NCBI RefSeq assembly: GCF_021731985.1
Contig: NZ_JAKFWH010000082.1
Location: forward strand, 1 to 64,000
DNA length: 64,000 nt
Origin: Nitrosomonas sp.
GTDB taxonomy: Bacteria > Pseudomonadota > Gammaproteobacteria > Burkholderiales > Nitrosomonadaceae
Direction of reading: 5' to 3'
In this document: positions 20,237 to 31,173 of the stretch, in pieces
How the letters are laid out: each line of letters starts with the position of its first letter
How positions within the stretch are numbered: position 1 is the first letter of the stretch
The notes under the pieces: model-generated
The model's input: the letters and a program-made list of their open reading frames with translations, nothing else
Databases searched by the model: none
Told to the model about the DNA's origin: nothing
Translations under genes and position numbers: made by a program

Positions 20237-20515
20237 GTGACTAAAATAGACCCTATCATTGAAATAAAAAGAATTTTGGCTGATGTACTAGGATTGGAGG
20301 AACGGTTCAACACGATGGGGTTAGACACCCTATTACTTGGAAGTATTCCTGAGCTTGATTCCGTCGCAGTCGTTACGATTATCCTGGCTTTAGAAAAGAA
20401 TTTTTCTATCTCGATTAAAGATGACGAGATTAGTGCGAAAACGTTTGATACGCTCGGTGCTTTAGTTAATTTTGTAGAACAAAAATTAGCCGATAAAAAT
20501 AAACTATCCGATTAA
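20237..20515 (+). CDS. Orphan acyl carrier protein
   Basis: Protein of 92 residues starting at GTG. The phosphopantetheine attachment motif is ELDSVAVV, with Ser42 as modified residue, and helix 3 ISAKTFDTLGALVNFVEQKL completes the four-helix ACP fold. It is not next to fab genes, so it is probably not the housekeeping AcpP. Its sequence (LLLGSIPELDSVAVV) resembles the carrier proteins found in exosortase-associated exopolysaccharide loci; that resemblance is from memory and the pathway is inference. It sits between flgA and the Mth938-like gene. Confidence 0.85.
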   Translation: MTKIDPIIEIKRILADVLGLEERFNTMGLDTLLLGSIPELDSVAVVTIILALEKNFSISIKDDEISAKTFDTLGALVNFVEQKLADKNKLSD

Positions 20516-20613
20516 GATCACCCATCAATCAATACTTGAACGATACAGATTGTATTTTGATTTGAATACTGCATAATTGCTGCATCTAATTCAGAATAAA
20601 CTGGAACAAAGCA

Positions 20614-20982
20614 TTGAAATTACATCCTGCAAGTTTTGCTCATCAATATATTTTCACCGGCTATGGGGACGGATATATATTGATTAATCAGATTCGTTAC
20701 GAAAAGAACCTGATCGTTATGTCCGACCGCTTGATCGAAGACTGGCCGGTAATATCAGTTTCACAGCTGGAAGTTCAGCATTTTGAAATGCTGATACCCT
20801 ATAAGCCAGAGATTATCATTCTTGGCACAGGCATTACGCATAAATTTCCTAGTCAGTCCGTTCTAAGCCAGTTAACCAAAATGGGAACTGGAATCGAAGT
20901 GATGGATACAAAAGCCTGCTGCCGTACCTATAATATTCTGGTTGAAGAAGGACGGCGTGTTGCTGCAGCGTTGCTGATCTAG
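20614..20982 (+). CDS. Mth938-like domain protein (Xcc1710/DUF498 family)
   Basis: Protein of 122 residues starting at TTG (20614). The compact fold is recognisable by YEKNLIVMSDRLIEDWP, EIIILGTGITHKFPS and the C-terminal GIEVMDTKACCRTYNILVEE. Bacterial members are soluble and of uncertain function; a mitochondrial relative (NDUFAF3) assists complex I assembly. No other start gives the conserved N-terminus (SFAHQYIFTGYGDGYI). Confidence 0.85.
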   Translation: MKLHPASFAHQYIFTGYGDGYILINQIRYEKNLIVMSDRLIEDWPVISVSQLEVQHFEMLIPYKPEIIILGTGITHKFPSQSVLSQLTKMGTGIEVMDTKACCRTYNILVEEGRRVAAALLI

Positions 20983-21194
20983 TTTCTATCTATATAAAAG
21001 AAACCCAGGATTTATATTGCCGTATTGTTTAAACTAACCGGATCAGTCGCAAATAATGCAATAAATCTTTTCATTAAATCACGAGTTTTAAAAAAAGAAA
21101 TGGCCATGACAATTATGATTGTGATAAATTCATGGTTGGAAAGTCAGGTATAGTAGAATTGGCTTCCTTCATAATATTAATATAGGAGTTAAAA

Positions 21195-21422
21195 ATGAAC
21201 AAATTTCTTATCGCTGCAATCGGTTTAGTCTTTTTACTGGGTTCTTCTGCCACTATGGCCAGCGGAAACAAAGAATCCGCACTGCCTCCAATGGCCGCAC
21301 AGGATATTTTGAATCAAATGGCATGTGACGGTAAAAAAGCCGGCGATAAAATCAAAGATCGTGTTGACGGTGAAATGGTTACTTGCCCAGCTAAGATTAA
21401 ACAACCTAATTTTGGCAAATAA
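21195..21422 (+). CDS. Small exported protein, two cysteines
   Basis: Protein of 75 residues with a clear signal peptide (residues 1-22, ending TMAS) and a mature part of about 53 residues containing two Cys (near 44 and 64) that could form a disulphide in the periplasm. Lys-rich. A good GGAG ribosome site precedes the ATG (ATAGGAGTTAAAA). I do not recognise the family. The strong translation signal and clean signal peptide argue that it is real. Confidence 0.7.
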   Translation: MNKFLIAAIGLVFLLGSSATMASGNKESALPPMAAQDILNQMACDGKKAGDKIKDRVDGEMVTCPAKIKQPNFGK

Positions 21423-22137
21423 TAATTACAAGCAAGTCGATTGATAGGTCAAGTGAGATAGGTCAAGGTTATTTCCTTCTTCCGCTCAAAGTCGGTTTCA
21501 ATGAATTGAGTAGTAGAAGTAAATATTTCGAGGCTATCGGCTTGGCCTATTATTCTGCAGTGAGCCCATATCAATCTAAAAAATAGGTTTAAAGTGTGGA
21601 TTATAAATACAAAAGAATGGAACACCTGCTCCTATTTTTTTGAACAATCAACTTAATGACGCTTTAGCCTCCAGAATGTTAAAAATCTTTCACAGTATTA
21701 TCTTCCTCGCTCCAGCATAGCAATTCATTTTTTGAATCGTACGACTATAAATTGTGCAGCATCGCCGCAACCAATAACAAGAAGACAAATTCTATATTAT
21801 TATCAATAGATTGTTTATTGTTTCCTGATATTCTATCTTAGAAAGACTCTTTAACATTATGCAAATAAAGAACTAATTCCAAGTTTAGATAGCAATGCTC
21901 GCAAAAATGTGGCAAACTATCCAGCAAATAATATTCAGGTATGAAATCTATTCCTTTTGAATTATTTTTAATTTAAAAAATTAAATACCGGCAAGTTAAG
22001 ATTATTTATTCGTAATACTAAAAATAATCGTTCATAGATTAAATACTCTCTTAACTGACACTTTCCTCGCTCATAACGAAAATATTTAAGTAGATTAAAA
22101 ATGATTTACAATTTCGGTCAATTGGAGAGAAGAAAGA
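21423..22137. other. Long intergenic stretch with a short tandem repeat
   Basis: About 715 AT-rich bases. At 21443-21467 the 11-mer GATAGGTCAAG occurs twice, 14 bases apart. I see no coding frame of good quality and no tRNA. A decayed gene or an sRNA cannot be excluded. A GGAGAG ribosome site for pbpG is at the right end (about 22124-22130). Confidence 0.5.
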
Positions 22138-22965
22138 ATGAAACAAGTATTTTTTTTATTTTGCGCCATATTTTTTTATACCAGTAACACCCTAGCACAG
22201 AAAAACAACCTAGATATTAAGTCGCAAGCTGCGCTGGTTTTTAATGCTCAAAATGCGCATGTCATCTATGATAAGAATGCAGATAAGGTAATGCCTATTG
22301 CTTCTATCACTAAATTAATGACCGCCATGGTCACACTTGATGCACGCTTGTCCCCGAATGAGAAAATCACGATCACGAATGCTGATGTCGACAAGTTGAA
22401 ACACTCATCTTCGCGATTGCCTGTAGGCAGTAGTTATCCTCGCAATGAATTATTACGCTTAGCACTAATGTCCTCCGAGAATCGCGCTGCAGCAGCGCTG
22501 GCCCGCACCTATCCCGGTGGCACCAAAGCATTCGTCGATGCCATGAATCAAAAGGCAAAGAAAATTGGAATGGCCAACAGTCGTTTTGTCGACTCTACCG
22601 GCTTGAATAGTAACAATGTAGCGACAGCACGTGACTTGGCGAAGTTAGTCTCAAGCTCAAATAGCTATTCCGCTATCCGTGAATTTTCAACGACATCACA
22701 GCATTCCGTATCACCCGGCAATAAACGTGCTCAATTACAGTATGTCAATTCCAATAGCTTGGTACGCAACCAAGGATGGGATATCGGTGTTTCTAAAACT
22801 GGCTATCTCAGTGATGCGGGCCGCTGTTTGGTGATGCAAGCCAAAATTTCAGGGCAACCCGTTGTGATTGTTCTGCTGAACTCCTGGGGCAAAAATACCC
22901 GTATTGGCGATGCCAACCGCGTAAAAAAATGGATAGAGAGCAACCAGGGCCGCAGGCAAGTATAA
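22138..22965 (+). CDS. pbpG: D-alanyl-D-alanine endopeptidase (PBP7 type)
   Basis: Periplasmic peptidoglycan hydrolase of the S11 serine peptidase family that cuts cross-links. 275 residues with a signal peptide cleaved about after Ala20. The three penicillin-binding motifs are present: ASITKLM (catalytic Ser56, Lys59), SSEN in LMSSENRAAAALAR, and the KTG box in VSKTGYLSDAGRC. The short length with no C-terminal anchor domain points to PBP7/PbpG rather than DacA. A GGAGAG Shine-Dalgarno precedes the ATG. Confidence 0.92.
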   Translation: MKQVFFLFCAIFFYTSNTLAQKNNLDIKSQAALVFNAQNAHVIYDKNADKVMPIASITKLMTAMVTLDARLSPNEKITITNADVDKLKHSSSRLPVGSSYPRNELLRLALMSSENRAAAALARTYPGGTKAFVDAMNQKAKKIGMANSRFVDSTGLNSNNVATARDLAKLVSSSNSYSAIREFSTTSQHSVSPGNKRAQLQYVNSNSLVRNQGWDIGVSKTGYLSDAGRCLVMQAKISGQPVVIVLLNSWGKNTRIGDANRVKKWIESNQGRRQV

Positions 22966-22977
22966 GAATGCCAGATT

Positions 22978-24483
22978 CTACGTCAGGTTATAAACTTCAC
23001 TGTACTTACGCTTAAGATAATCAACGAAATAATCCGGATTCAAAGCCTCACCGGTAACACGCTGAACAAGTTCTTGTGGCGAGTACAATCTGCCCTGACG
23101 GTGGATCTTCTCATTGAGCCAGTTCTTAATCGGCGCAAAATTACCTTTAGCAATATTTCGCTCAGTATCGGGTTGTTCGCGCAATAGCGTTTGGTAAAAC
23201 TGACACGCATACATCGCACCCAGTGTATACGAAGGAAAATACCCAAACGCTCCCCCGCTCCAGTGTGAATCCTGCAATACGCCGAGCGCATCGGTAGGCG
23301 GCTGAATTCCCAGATACTTCTGCATCAATTCATTCCAGATGTGTGGCAAATCATCAACTTGCATCGAACCATCAAACAGCCCTTTCTCGATTTCATAGCG
23401 CAAAATAATATGCAACGGATAAGTTACCTCATCCGCCTCTACCCGGATAAAATCCGGCTTACACGTATTAATCGCGCAATAAAAAGAATCGACGGTAGCA
23501 GATTTCAGGTTATCCGGGAATGCCGCGCGGATCGTCTCGAAATAGTGCTGGCAAAATGGTTTACTCTGCGCAATCATGCGCTCCCAGAATAACGACTGGG
23601 ATTCATGGATTCCCATCGTCAGTGATTCCGCAGCCGGCAAATCGCCCAATTCATGCGGGCGCCCTTGCTCGTAGAGTGCATGACCGGTTTCATGAATTAC
23701 CGCATACAGCGATTCGACAAAATTACTGTCTTTGTAGCGCGTCGTGATGCGCACATCGGTCGGATGACTGCCGCCGCAAAAAGGGTGCACCGACACATCC
23801 ATACGCCCCTGCTCGAAATTAAAACCGATATCCTGGCTGATTTTACGCGCCAAAGCTTCCTGCTTATCCAGCGCAAACCTGCCTTGCAGAAAAGCAGTAT
23901 CCGGTTGATAAGAATGCGCCTGAATGGCATGAATCAGCGGGATCAATTCCTGCTTCAGGCGCTCGAATACCGGCGTGATCCTATCCATCGTCGTGCCGCG
24001 CTCAAACAGATCAATGTTTGCATCGTAGGGCTTCAATTCCGGCGACACACACTGCGCCCATTCTTGCTTAAGTTCCAGAAAACGTTTCAACACCGGCGCA
24101 AAATCAGAAAATTTATTCTCCTGCCGCGCCATCACCCAAATACCCTGCCCGCGCGAGCTTAACTCCGCCAGCTCCTGCACCAGCCGCTTCGATACTTTGG
24201 TCTCTAACTGATAACTATGCAGCGCTTCACGAATATTGCAGCGCTCCAGCTCACCCAAAGCATCAAAATCCTTTTCCTTGAGCTCGTTCAGGCACTCTCC
24301 CAGCGCGGGATCGGTCATGCGTTCATGAATAACGCCAGCCAGCGCCGCAATCTGCTTGGCACGCGCCTCACCGGCGCCCGGCGGCATCATCACTTCCTGA
24401 TCCCACCCCAACGTACTCATCACGCCGCTTAAATGCGTGATTTCTTCCAATTTCTGGACTAAATTTTGATACTGCTGATTCAT
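22978..24483 (-). CDS. M32-family metallocarboxypeptidase (Taq type)
   Basis: Zinc carboxypeptidase of the thermostable carboxypeptidase 1 family. I take the ATG at 24483 (501 residues; MNQQYQNLVQKLEEITHL), which has a GGGA ribosome site five bases ahead; an in-frame ATG nine codons further up is less likely. The zinc motif HETGHALYEQ, the DVRITTRY strand and the GIHESQSLFWERM block (with the third ligand Glu) are family signatures. It is cytosolic, acting in peptide turnover. It is convergent with pbpG, 12 bases away. The GC content and codon use of this gene are higher than in the flanks. Confidence 0.92.
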   Translation of the reverse strand: MNQQYQNLVQKLEEITHLSGVMSTLGWDQEVMMPPGAGEARAKQIAALAGVIHERMTDPALGECLNELKEKDFDALGELERCNIREALHSYQLETKVSKRLVQELAELSSRGQGIWVMARQENKFSDFAPVLKRFLELKQEWAQCVSPELKPYDANIDLFERGTTMDRITPVFERLKQELIPLIHAIQAHSYQPDTAFLQGRFALDKQEALARKISQDIGFNFEQGRMDVSVHPFCGGSHPTDVRITTRYKDSNFVESLYAVIHETGHALYEQGRPHELGDLPAAESLTMGIHESQSLFWERMIAQSKPFCQHYFETIRAAFPDNLKSATVDSFYCAINTCKPDFIRVEADEVTYPLHIILRYEIEKGLFDGSMQVDDLPHIWNELMQKYLGIQPPTDALGVLQDSHWSGGAFGYFPSYTLGAMYACQFYQTLLREQPDTERNIAKGNFAPIKNWLNEKIHRQGRLYSPQELVQRVTGEALNPDYFVDYLKRKYSEVYNLT

Positions 24484-24604
24484 AATCATCCCATTATTTA
24501 TTCGAAACATAAGCCCTGCTCACACTCCGCCTGATTCCAGGGGATAGCGCTAAAATCACAAGCCCAGTATCATACCAACTTTAACACCAACCATTCACAC
24601 TGCC

Positions 24605-25042
24605 ATGCTCTGGATAAAATCGCTACACATCATTTTCATGGTCACCTGGTTCGCGGGGCTATTCTACCTGCCGCGTCTGTTTGTCTATCATGCCCAATGC
24701 GACGATCAACCCGGCAAGGACCGCTTCAAAATCATGGAGCGCAAACTCTATTACGGCATCATGACCCCCGGCGCCGTGCTGACCGTGGTGTTCGGCGTGT
24801 GGCTGTGGCTGGGTTACGGTTTTTCTGGAAGCTGGCTACATGCCAAACTGGCTTTGGTTTTGATATTGATTTACTACCATTATTACTGCGGAAAATATGT
24901 GAAAGCATTTAAAAATGATGCCAACCAGCATGGCCATGTGTTTTACCGCTGGTTTAATGAATTTCCGGTGCTGGTTTTGTTTGCGGTTGTGATATTGGTG
25001 GTAGTTAAACCGGATTTGGTTGCGCTGATTTCTGAGCTTTAA
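24605..25042 (+). CDS. hemJ: Protoporphyrinogen oxidase HemJ
   Basis: Small inner-membrane protein of 145 residues that converts protoporphyrinogen IX to protoporphyrin IX in haem synthesis. Four hydrophobic segments (about 6-24, 52-72, 80-98, 120-140). The family start MLWIKSLHIIFMVTWFAGLF includes the conserved His8, and YYGIMTPGA and WLHAKLALV follow. An ammonia oxidiser has a very large haem demand. Its stop abuts a palindromic element at 25042-25100. Confidence 0.9.
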   Translation: MLWIKSLHIIFMVTWFAGLFYLPRLFVYHAQCDDQPGKDRFKIMERKLYYGIMTPGAVLTVVFGVWLWLGYGFSGSWLHAKLALVLILIYYHYYCGKYVKAFKNDANQHGHVFYRWFNEFPVLVLFAVVILVVVKPDLVALISEL

Positions 25043-25100
25043 GATTCCTCACATGCGTTCGGAATGACAGCTTTATCATTTCGACCGGTGGGAGAAATCT
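25042..25100. repeat. Imperfect palindromic intergenic element
   Basis: About 59 bases between convergent hemJ and higA. The left arm (25042 on) begins AGATTCCTCACATGCGTTCG and the right arm, reversed and complemented, begins AGATTTCTCCCACCGGTCG; both arms continue to a shared AATGA. About 18 of 25 positions pair around a short AT-rich loop. It resembles dispersed intergenic palindromes with TTCGGAATGAC and GTCGAAATGAC cores. No second copy lies in this window. It may also terminate transcription. Confidence 0.6.
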
Positions 25101-25111
25101 ACTACTGATTG

Positions 25112-25396
25112 TTAACTGTCTTGCGTAATAGAAACCTCAATCTTGCAACCAAGCACCGAAGCAAATCTCTCTAAAGTCGATAGTTTGATATCTTCGGCAT
25201 GATTTTCGATTCTCGATATCGCTGATTTCTTGGTATTGAGTTTCTCCGCAATCTGTTCCTGTGTCAGCCCAGAAGCTTCTCGGGCTTGCCGAAGCAACAC
25301 GCCAATTTTAAAAGCTTGATACCCCTCTTCATAATTTTCATTAAATGCAGCATCAACAGCTTTCCGGTTGCTGACATATTTTTTTAAATCACTCAT
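25112..25396 (-). CDS. higA: HigA-type antitoxin (XRE helix-turn-helix)
   Basis: DNA-binding protein of 94 residues. The Xre HTH spans about 32-86: REASGLTQEQIAEKLNTKKS then AISRIENHAEDIKLSTLERF. In HigBA-type modules such a protein neutralises the toxin and represses the operon. Its start overlaps the toxin stop by four bases (25393-25396). Toxin-first order is the HigBA hallmark. A lone Xre regulator is possible but the coupled neighbour makes that unlikely. Confidence 0.85.
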   Translation of the reverse strand: MSDLKKYVSNRKAVDAAFNENYEEGYQAFKIGVLLRQAREASGLTQEQIAEKLNTKKSAISRIENHAEDIKLSTLERFASVLGCKIEVSITQDS

Positions 25397-25746
25397 GATC
25401 TGGTTTTCCTTTTGAGATAATCCTTCTTTCTTGTTTCTGCAATTTGAATTTCCTTTTTAGGTGTTTTTTGCGTTTTCTTTTGAAAAGCATGATTAAGAAT
25501 CACCACCCGATCACCTTCCAAGAAGCCCAATAACCGAAATGCATTATTCCCAATCTGAACACGAACTTCCCATAAATCATCAGTATTTATCAATTTCTTA
25601 AAATACTGAGTAGGAATCTTTTCCAGATCCTCAATCAATTGCAACACCCAGGTAACTTTCTGTGCTTGTTCTCCGGTTAAGGAATCCAAGAAATCTTCAA
25701 CTGAACAAACGCCCGATTCCGATCGATAAAAATGAATCGTTTTCAT
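25393..25746 (-). CDS. higB: HigB/RelE-superfamily toxin (phage Gp49-like)
   Basis: Basic protein of 117 residues, first gene of the pair. The fold is seen in SVEDFLDSLTGEQAQKVTWV, then LWEVRVQIGNNAFRLLGFLE and VVILNHAFQKKTQKTPKKEI, the typical arrangement of Gp49-like HigB toxins, which cleave mRNA on the ribosome. The basic C-terminal KKEIQIAETRKKDYLKR would contact RNA. Overlaps higA by four bases. Toxicity is inferred from the family. Confidence 0.87.
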   Translation of the reverse strand: MKTIHFYRSESGVCSVEDFLDSLTGEQAQKVTWVLQLIEDLEKIPTQYFKKLINTDDLWEVRVQIGNNAFRLLGFLEGDRVVILNHAFQKKTQKTPKKEIQIAETRKKDYLKRKTRS

Positions 25747-25873
25747 TTTTGAATGTTAACATGCAAGTCAACTTGCAACAATTCCGAGTAAATAAATAAT
25801 TGATTCCCAGTCGCCCATTACATAGTAAAGAAATTTGTTTTAGCGAGCCTCATTCAACGAAAATCTGAGTAAT

Positions 25874-26374
25874 TCAGATCCATTTGATTGGCGGTTTTAG
25901 ATTCATCAATGAAATTATCGACTGTAAGTAACTACTGTGACTTTCGCTAGCATAACCAACTTTTGCCGCGATATTTTCAATGAGGTCAGACAGTTCAGCT
26001 TGGGATTTGGAATCAACTGCATGAATGCTTGATAATGGAGCCTTAATTCTTTCTGGGCTTAAGCCATTAATCATGATGGGTATAATATCTTTTCTAGAGC
26101 CCCATCTAGCTCCAATTTCAACGGCCACATAAAATGAATTAATACTATCCTCACTCAGAATCGCAATAAAAACATCTGAATCAGATATTTCACTTACCAG
26201 AATTTCATTAAAATGTGCCCCTGGCTTCATCTTTGTTCCATCGACGCTAGTACATCTGATTTCTTCTGCTTTGAGGCCTAGCAAACTCACCTTTAACAAT
26301 TGAACCAGAGATTTTACAAAGTACTCGTCTTTAGAGGAATGACTAATAAATACCTTTATTTTATTCATGATCAT
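25874..26374 (-). CDS. Stand-alone TIR-domain protein
   Basis: Cytoplasmic protein of 166 residues that is almost entirely one TIR domain. It begins IKVFISHSSKDEYFV (the TIR beta-A and BB region), has EIRCTSVDGTKMKPGAHF, then SDSDVFIAILSEDSINS, and the helix VAVEIGARWG in which Glu86 occupies the place of the catalytic Glu of NAD-consuming TIRs. TIR enzymes of this sort act as NAD+ depleting or signalling effectors in antiphage systems (known for the superfamily). No partner gene such as an Argonaute, SMODS or ThsA is adjacent. It lies 127 bases upstream of higBA on the same strand. Start may be either Met1 or Met3. Confidence 0.85.
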   Translation of the reverse strand: MIMNKIKVFISHSSKDEYFVKSLVQLLKVSLLGLKAEEIRCTSVDGTKMKPGAHFNEILVSEISDSDVFIAILSEDSINSFYVAVEIGARWGSRKDIIPIMINGLSPERIKAPLSSIHAVDSKSQAELSDLIENIAAKVGYASESHSSYLQSIISLMNLKPPIKWI

Positions 26375-26500
26375 CGCTTTAGTTACTAAGATTGATATTT
26401 AAGGTCAAGGGGATTCTGACAGCACTATCGAGCAACTTTCTATGTACTTCGAGATTAACACACCCAGAGAAAAAATCACTTTCTTCGATTAAACTTCAAC

Positions 26501-27034
26501 CTAATCATCTACAACCTCCTGCCCCGGAAACAGCACATCCGTAAACCCAAACAAACGAAAATCCTTGATCCGCATCGGATACAGAATCCCCTGCAAGTGA
26601 TCACATTCGTGCTGCACCACACGCGCATGAAAACCGCTGACGGTGCGATCAATTGCTGTGCCGTATTGATCCACGCCTTGATAGCGCAAACTCGCATAGC
26701 GCGGCACCATGCCGCGCATTCCGGGTACGCTGAGGCAGCCTTCCCAGCCGTCTTCTTGCTCATCGGATAATGGTGTCAACTGCGGGTTAATCAGAACCGT
26801 AAAAGGAACTTCGTCGGCATCGGGATAGCGTTGATTCTTTTCAAACCCGAAAATCACCACTTGCAAGCTCACGCCGATCTGCGGCGCAGCCAAGCCTGCG
26901 CCATTTAACGATGCCATCGTATCCTGCATATCCTGAATCAACGCATGCAGTTCTGGAGTATCGAATTGATCGACGGGTTTGGCCATTTCGAGCAATATGG
27001 GCTCGCCCATTTTAAGTACCGGTTTAATCGCCAT
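26501..27034 (-). CDS. def: Peptide deformylase
   Basis: Iron enzyme removing the formyl group from nascent proteins. 177 residues with all three motifs: [10 protein letters not shown] (about 46-54), WEGCLSVPG with metal ligand Cys100, and QHECDHLQG with His142, Glu143 and His146. It is probably a second, shorter-C-terminus deformylase, since it is not next to fmt as usual. Its start overlaps the end of mtiP by 11 bases, so the two are co-translated in the hpt-mtiP-def run. Confidence 0.93.
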   Translation of the reverse strand: MAIKPVLKMGEPILLEMAKPVDQFDTPELHALIQDMQDTMASLNGAGLAAPQIGVSLQVVIFGFEKNQRYPDADEVPFTVLINPQLTPLSDEQEDGWEGCLSVPGMRGMVPRYASLRYQGVDQYGTAIDRTVSGFHARVVQHECDHLQGILYPMRIKDFRLFGFTDVLFPGQEVVDD

Positions 27035-27770
27035 GACAACTCACCACATGTTCCAATATATTTCTGACACCCACCATCGCTTGTTCCAACACGGCATAAA
27101 TCTCCGTAAGCGGGATTGCATTGACGTTAGTACCGCGTCCGGCGGCATAATTGGCGACTACGGCAATGGCAGCGTAATTTAATCCCAATTCTCGTGCCAG
27201 TGCGGTTTCCGGCATGCCGGTCATACCGACCATATGCGCTCCGTCACGCTCCAGCCGGTTGATTTCCGCCGCCGTTTCAAGCCGAGGCCCTTCTGTCGCC
27301 GCATAAACCCCTCCATCAATAATGGCTTCATTGGCATTCCTCGCCGCTTGTAGTAGTAATGCCCGGGTTTTCTGGCAATACGGCAGAGTAAAGTCAATAT
27401 GGGTCACACGTTGATCCGTTTTATCAAAATAGGTGAAATTGCGTCCATGGGTATAGTCAATAATCTGATCCGGAACCACCAGCCGGCCTGGTGTCAGGTC
27501 GGCGCGGATACCGCCCACCGAGGCCACCGCGATGACATGCGACGGTTTCAATGAGTGCAACGCCCACAAATTCGCGCGGTAATTGACTACATGCGGCGGT
27601 ATCGTGTGGCCATGCCCATGCCGTGCCAGAAAAACGATGTCCTCATTTTTCATCTTACCAAACGTCAATGGCCCGGAGGGTTCGCCATACGGTGTGCGTA
27701 TGATTTGCCGGTGTGATATTTCAAGGCAGGATAATTGCGTCATTCCGCTGCCGCCAATAATTGCAAACAT
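27024..27770 (-). CDS. mtiP: S-methyl-5'-thioinosine phosphorylase (MTAP/PNP family)
   Basis: Purine-nucleoside phosphorylase of 248 residues for salvage of methylthio-nucleosides. Phosphate and substrate blocks: [64 protein letters not shown] and [20 protein letters not shown]. In Pseudomonas the nearest relatives use methylthioinosine; the substrate (MTI or MTA) cannot be fixed from sequence. It follows hpt by 12 bases and overlaps def. Confidence 0.88.
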   Translation of the reverse strand: MFAIIGGSGMTQLSCLEISHRQIIRTPYGEPSGPLTFGKMKNEDIVFLARHGHGHTIPPHVVNYRANLWALHSLKPSHVIAVASVGGIRADLTPGRLVVPDQIIDYTHGRNFTYFDKTDQRVTHIDFTLPYCQKTRALLLQAARNANEAIIDGGVYAATEGPRLETAAEINRLERDGAHMVGMTGMPETALARELGLNYAAIAVVANYAAGRGTNVNAIPLTEIYAVLEQAMVGVRNILEHVVSCHGD

Positions 27771-27782
27771 GATCCTCCCGTA

Positions 27783-28328
27783 TCAATCTTTTACTGCATA
27801 AATCGCAGGCAAATTCCGCCACGCACCGTGAATATCCATGCCAAAACCAAACACATAACGATCCGGCACCGTCAATCCGACAAAATCGGCTTTAAATGGT
27901 TTGGGCTTGCCCGTTTGTTTTTCTGTCAGCACCGCACTATAAAATGCTTTGGCGCCCTTTTCCAACACTTTGTCACGGATTGCAGCCAGCGTAATCCCTT
28001 CGTCCAGAATGTCATCCAGCACCAAAACCACGCGATTTTTCATCGTCTCCGTAGGTTCTGCCAACCAGTGAATTTCCCCGCCAGTCATTTTTTTGTCATA
28101 GCGCGTCAGGTGCAAATAATCGAAATCCAACGGAAATCGAAGCTGCGGCAGCAATTGCCCGGTGAATACCACCGCCCCACCCATCACGCATAAGACCAAA
28201 GGCTGTTGCTGCGACAAAACTCTTGTGATATCCCCTGCTAAGTGTTGTATCGTTTTCTTAACTATCCGTTCTGAATGAATCAGCTCAGCCGCTTTCAGAA
28301 TTTGTTGTGCTTGTCGCATATCTAACAT
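27783..28328 (-). CDS. hpt: Hypoxanthine-guanine phosphoribosyltransferase
   Basis: Purine-salvage enzyme making IMP or GMP from base and PRPP. I use the ATG at 28328 (181 residues, MLDMRQAQQILKAAELIHSE); an open frame runs to 28493 but adds a hydrophobic extension unlike the family. The PRPP loop is VVLVLDDILDEGITLAAI, with the two Asp residues. The C-terminus DRYVFGFGMDIHGAWRNLP is the purine-binding end. It is first gene of hpt-mtiP-def. Its own ribosome site is weak; Met4 (28319) is an alternative start. Confidence 0.88.
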   Translation of the reverse strand: MLDMRQAQQILKAAELIHSERIVKKTIQHLAGDITRVLSQQQPLVLCVMGGAVVFTGQLLPQLRFPLDFDYLHLTRYDKKMTGGEIHWLAEPTETMKNRVVLVLDDILDEGITLAAIRDKVLEKGAKAFYSAVLTEKQTGKPKPFKADFVGLTVPDRYVFGFGMDIHGAWRNLPAIYAVKD

Positions 28329-28434
28329 AGGAATCTTAAACTCTCGCAATCCGATCATTTTTTGTTTTAAACTATTACCCAACCTACATAAGATTTTCCA
28401 ATATCCCAGCAACATCCCTTGGAGAAAAGAAAAA

Positions 28435-29001
28435 ATGTATTTGATGATAAAAATTCTTTCAGCAATAACCACCATCACACTATTATCAATCAATCCCGTT
28501 TTCTCGCAGACTTCTACGCCTTCTGATTATCCAGTCTACAAAGACGGAAAACTTACCATTCCTCGTGTAGACACCGATGTTCAAACGGGAAATTATCAGA
28601 AAGTGGAATTTCAATTCGATAATTCTTCGAATAGCTGGAAATTAATCAATCTTGTTGAAACTAAAATTATTCCAGGACCGGCAACCTATGAAGAAAAAGT
28701 TGAAGCAATCATTACGAATTCTTCACCAGTACAAGTATTTCTTAAGATCAGCGGAGCATTTTCAAATGGGTGTGCATTTTTTCAGCAGATCAACCAGACA
28801 CTTAAGAACAACAAATTCGAGATTACACTCCATGTTGGTCCCAATCCATTTCCTCCGGATATAGCTTGTACTGCATCACTGGCGCCTTATGAAAAAATCA
28901 TCCCGCTAGAAGTATATGGCCTGCCGACTGGAACTTACGAATATAGCGTCAATGGCGAACATACCGGCTCATTCACTTTGACGAAAGATAATACTCTGTA
29001 A
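28435..29001 (+). CDS. Exported protein of unknown family
   Basis: Protein of 188 residues with a signal peptide (residues 1-24, ending VFSQ) and a beta-rich mature part. Two Cys (about 113 and 142) could form a disulphide. Features resemble a small secreted Ig-like or jelly-roll protein, but I recognise no family. A GGAGAAAAG ribosome site precedes the ATG. Divergent from hpt and convergent with ligA. Function unknown. Confidence 0.65.
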   Translation: MYLMIKILSAITTITLLSINPVFSQTSTPSDYPVYKDGKLTIPRVDTDVQTGNYQKVEFQFDNSSNSWKLINLVETKIIPGPATYEEKVEAIITNSSPVQVFLKISGAFSNGCAFFQQINQTLKNNKFEITLHVGPNPFPPDIACTASLAPYEKIIPLEVYGLPTGTYEYSVNGEHTGSFTLTKDNTL

Positions 29002-29023
29002 ATCTGCACTCCGACCACCCGGA

Positions 29024-31123
<2,100 letters not shown>

Positions 31124-31173
31124 TCAATCAGAAAACCAAACTTTCGACATCATGATGTCTTGAAAAACGCGAT

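Noticed and set aside
23653-24162. Plus-strand 169-codon frame opposite the M32 carboxypeptidase
   Set aside because: It is antisense to a clear gene with intact motifs and has no recognisable product.
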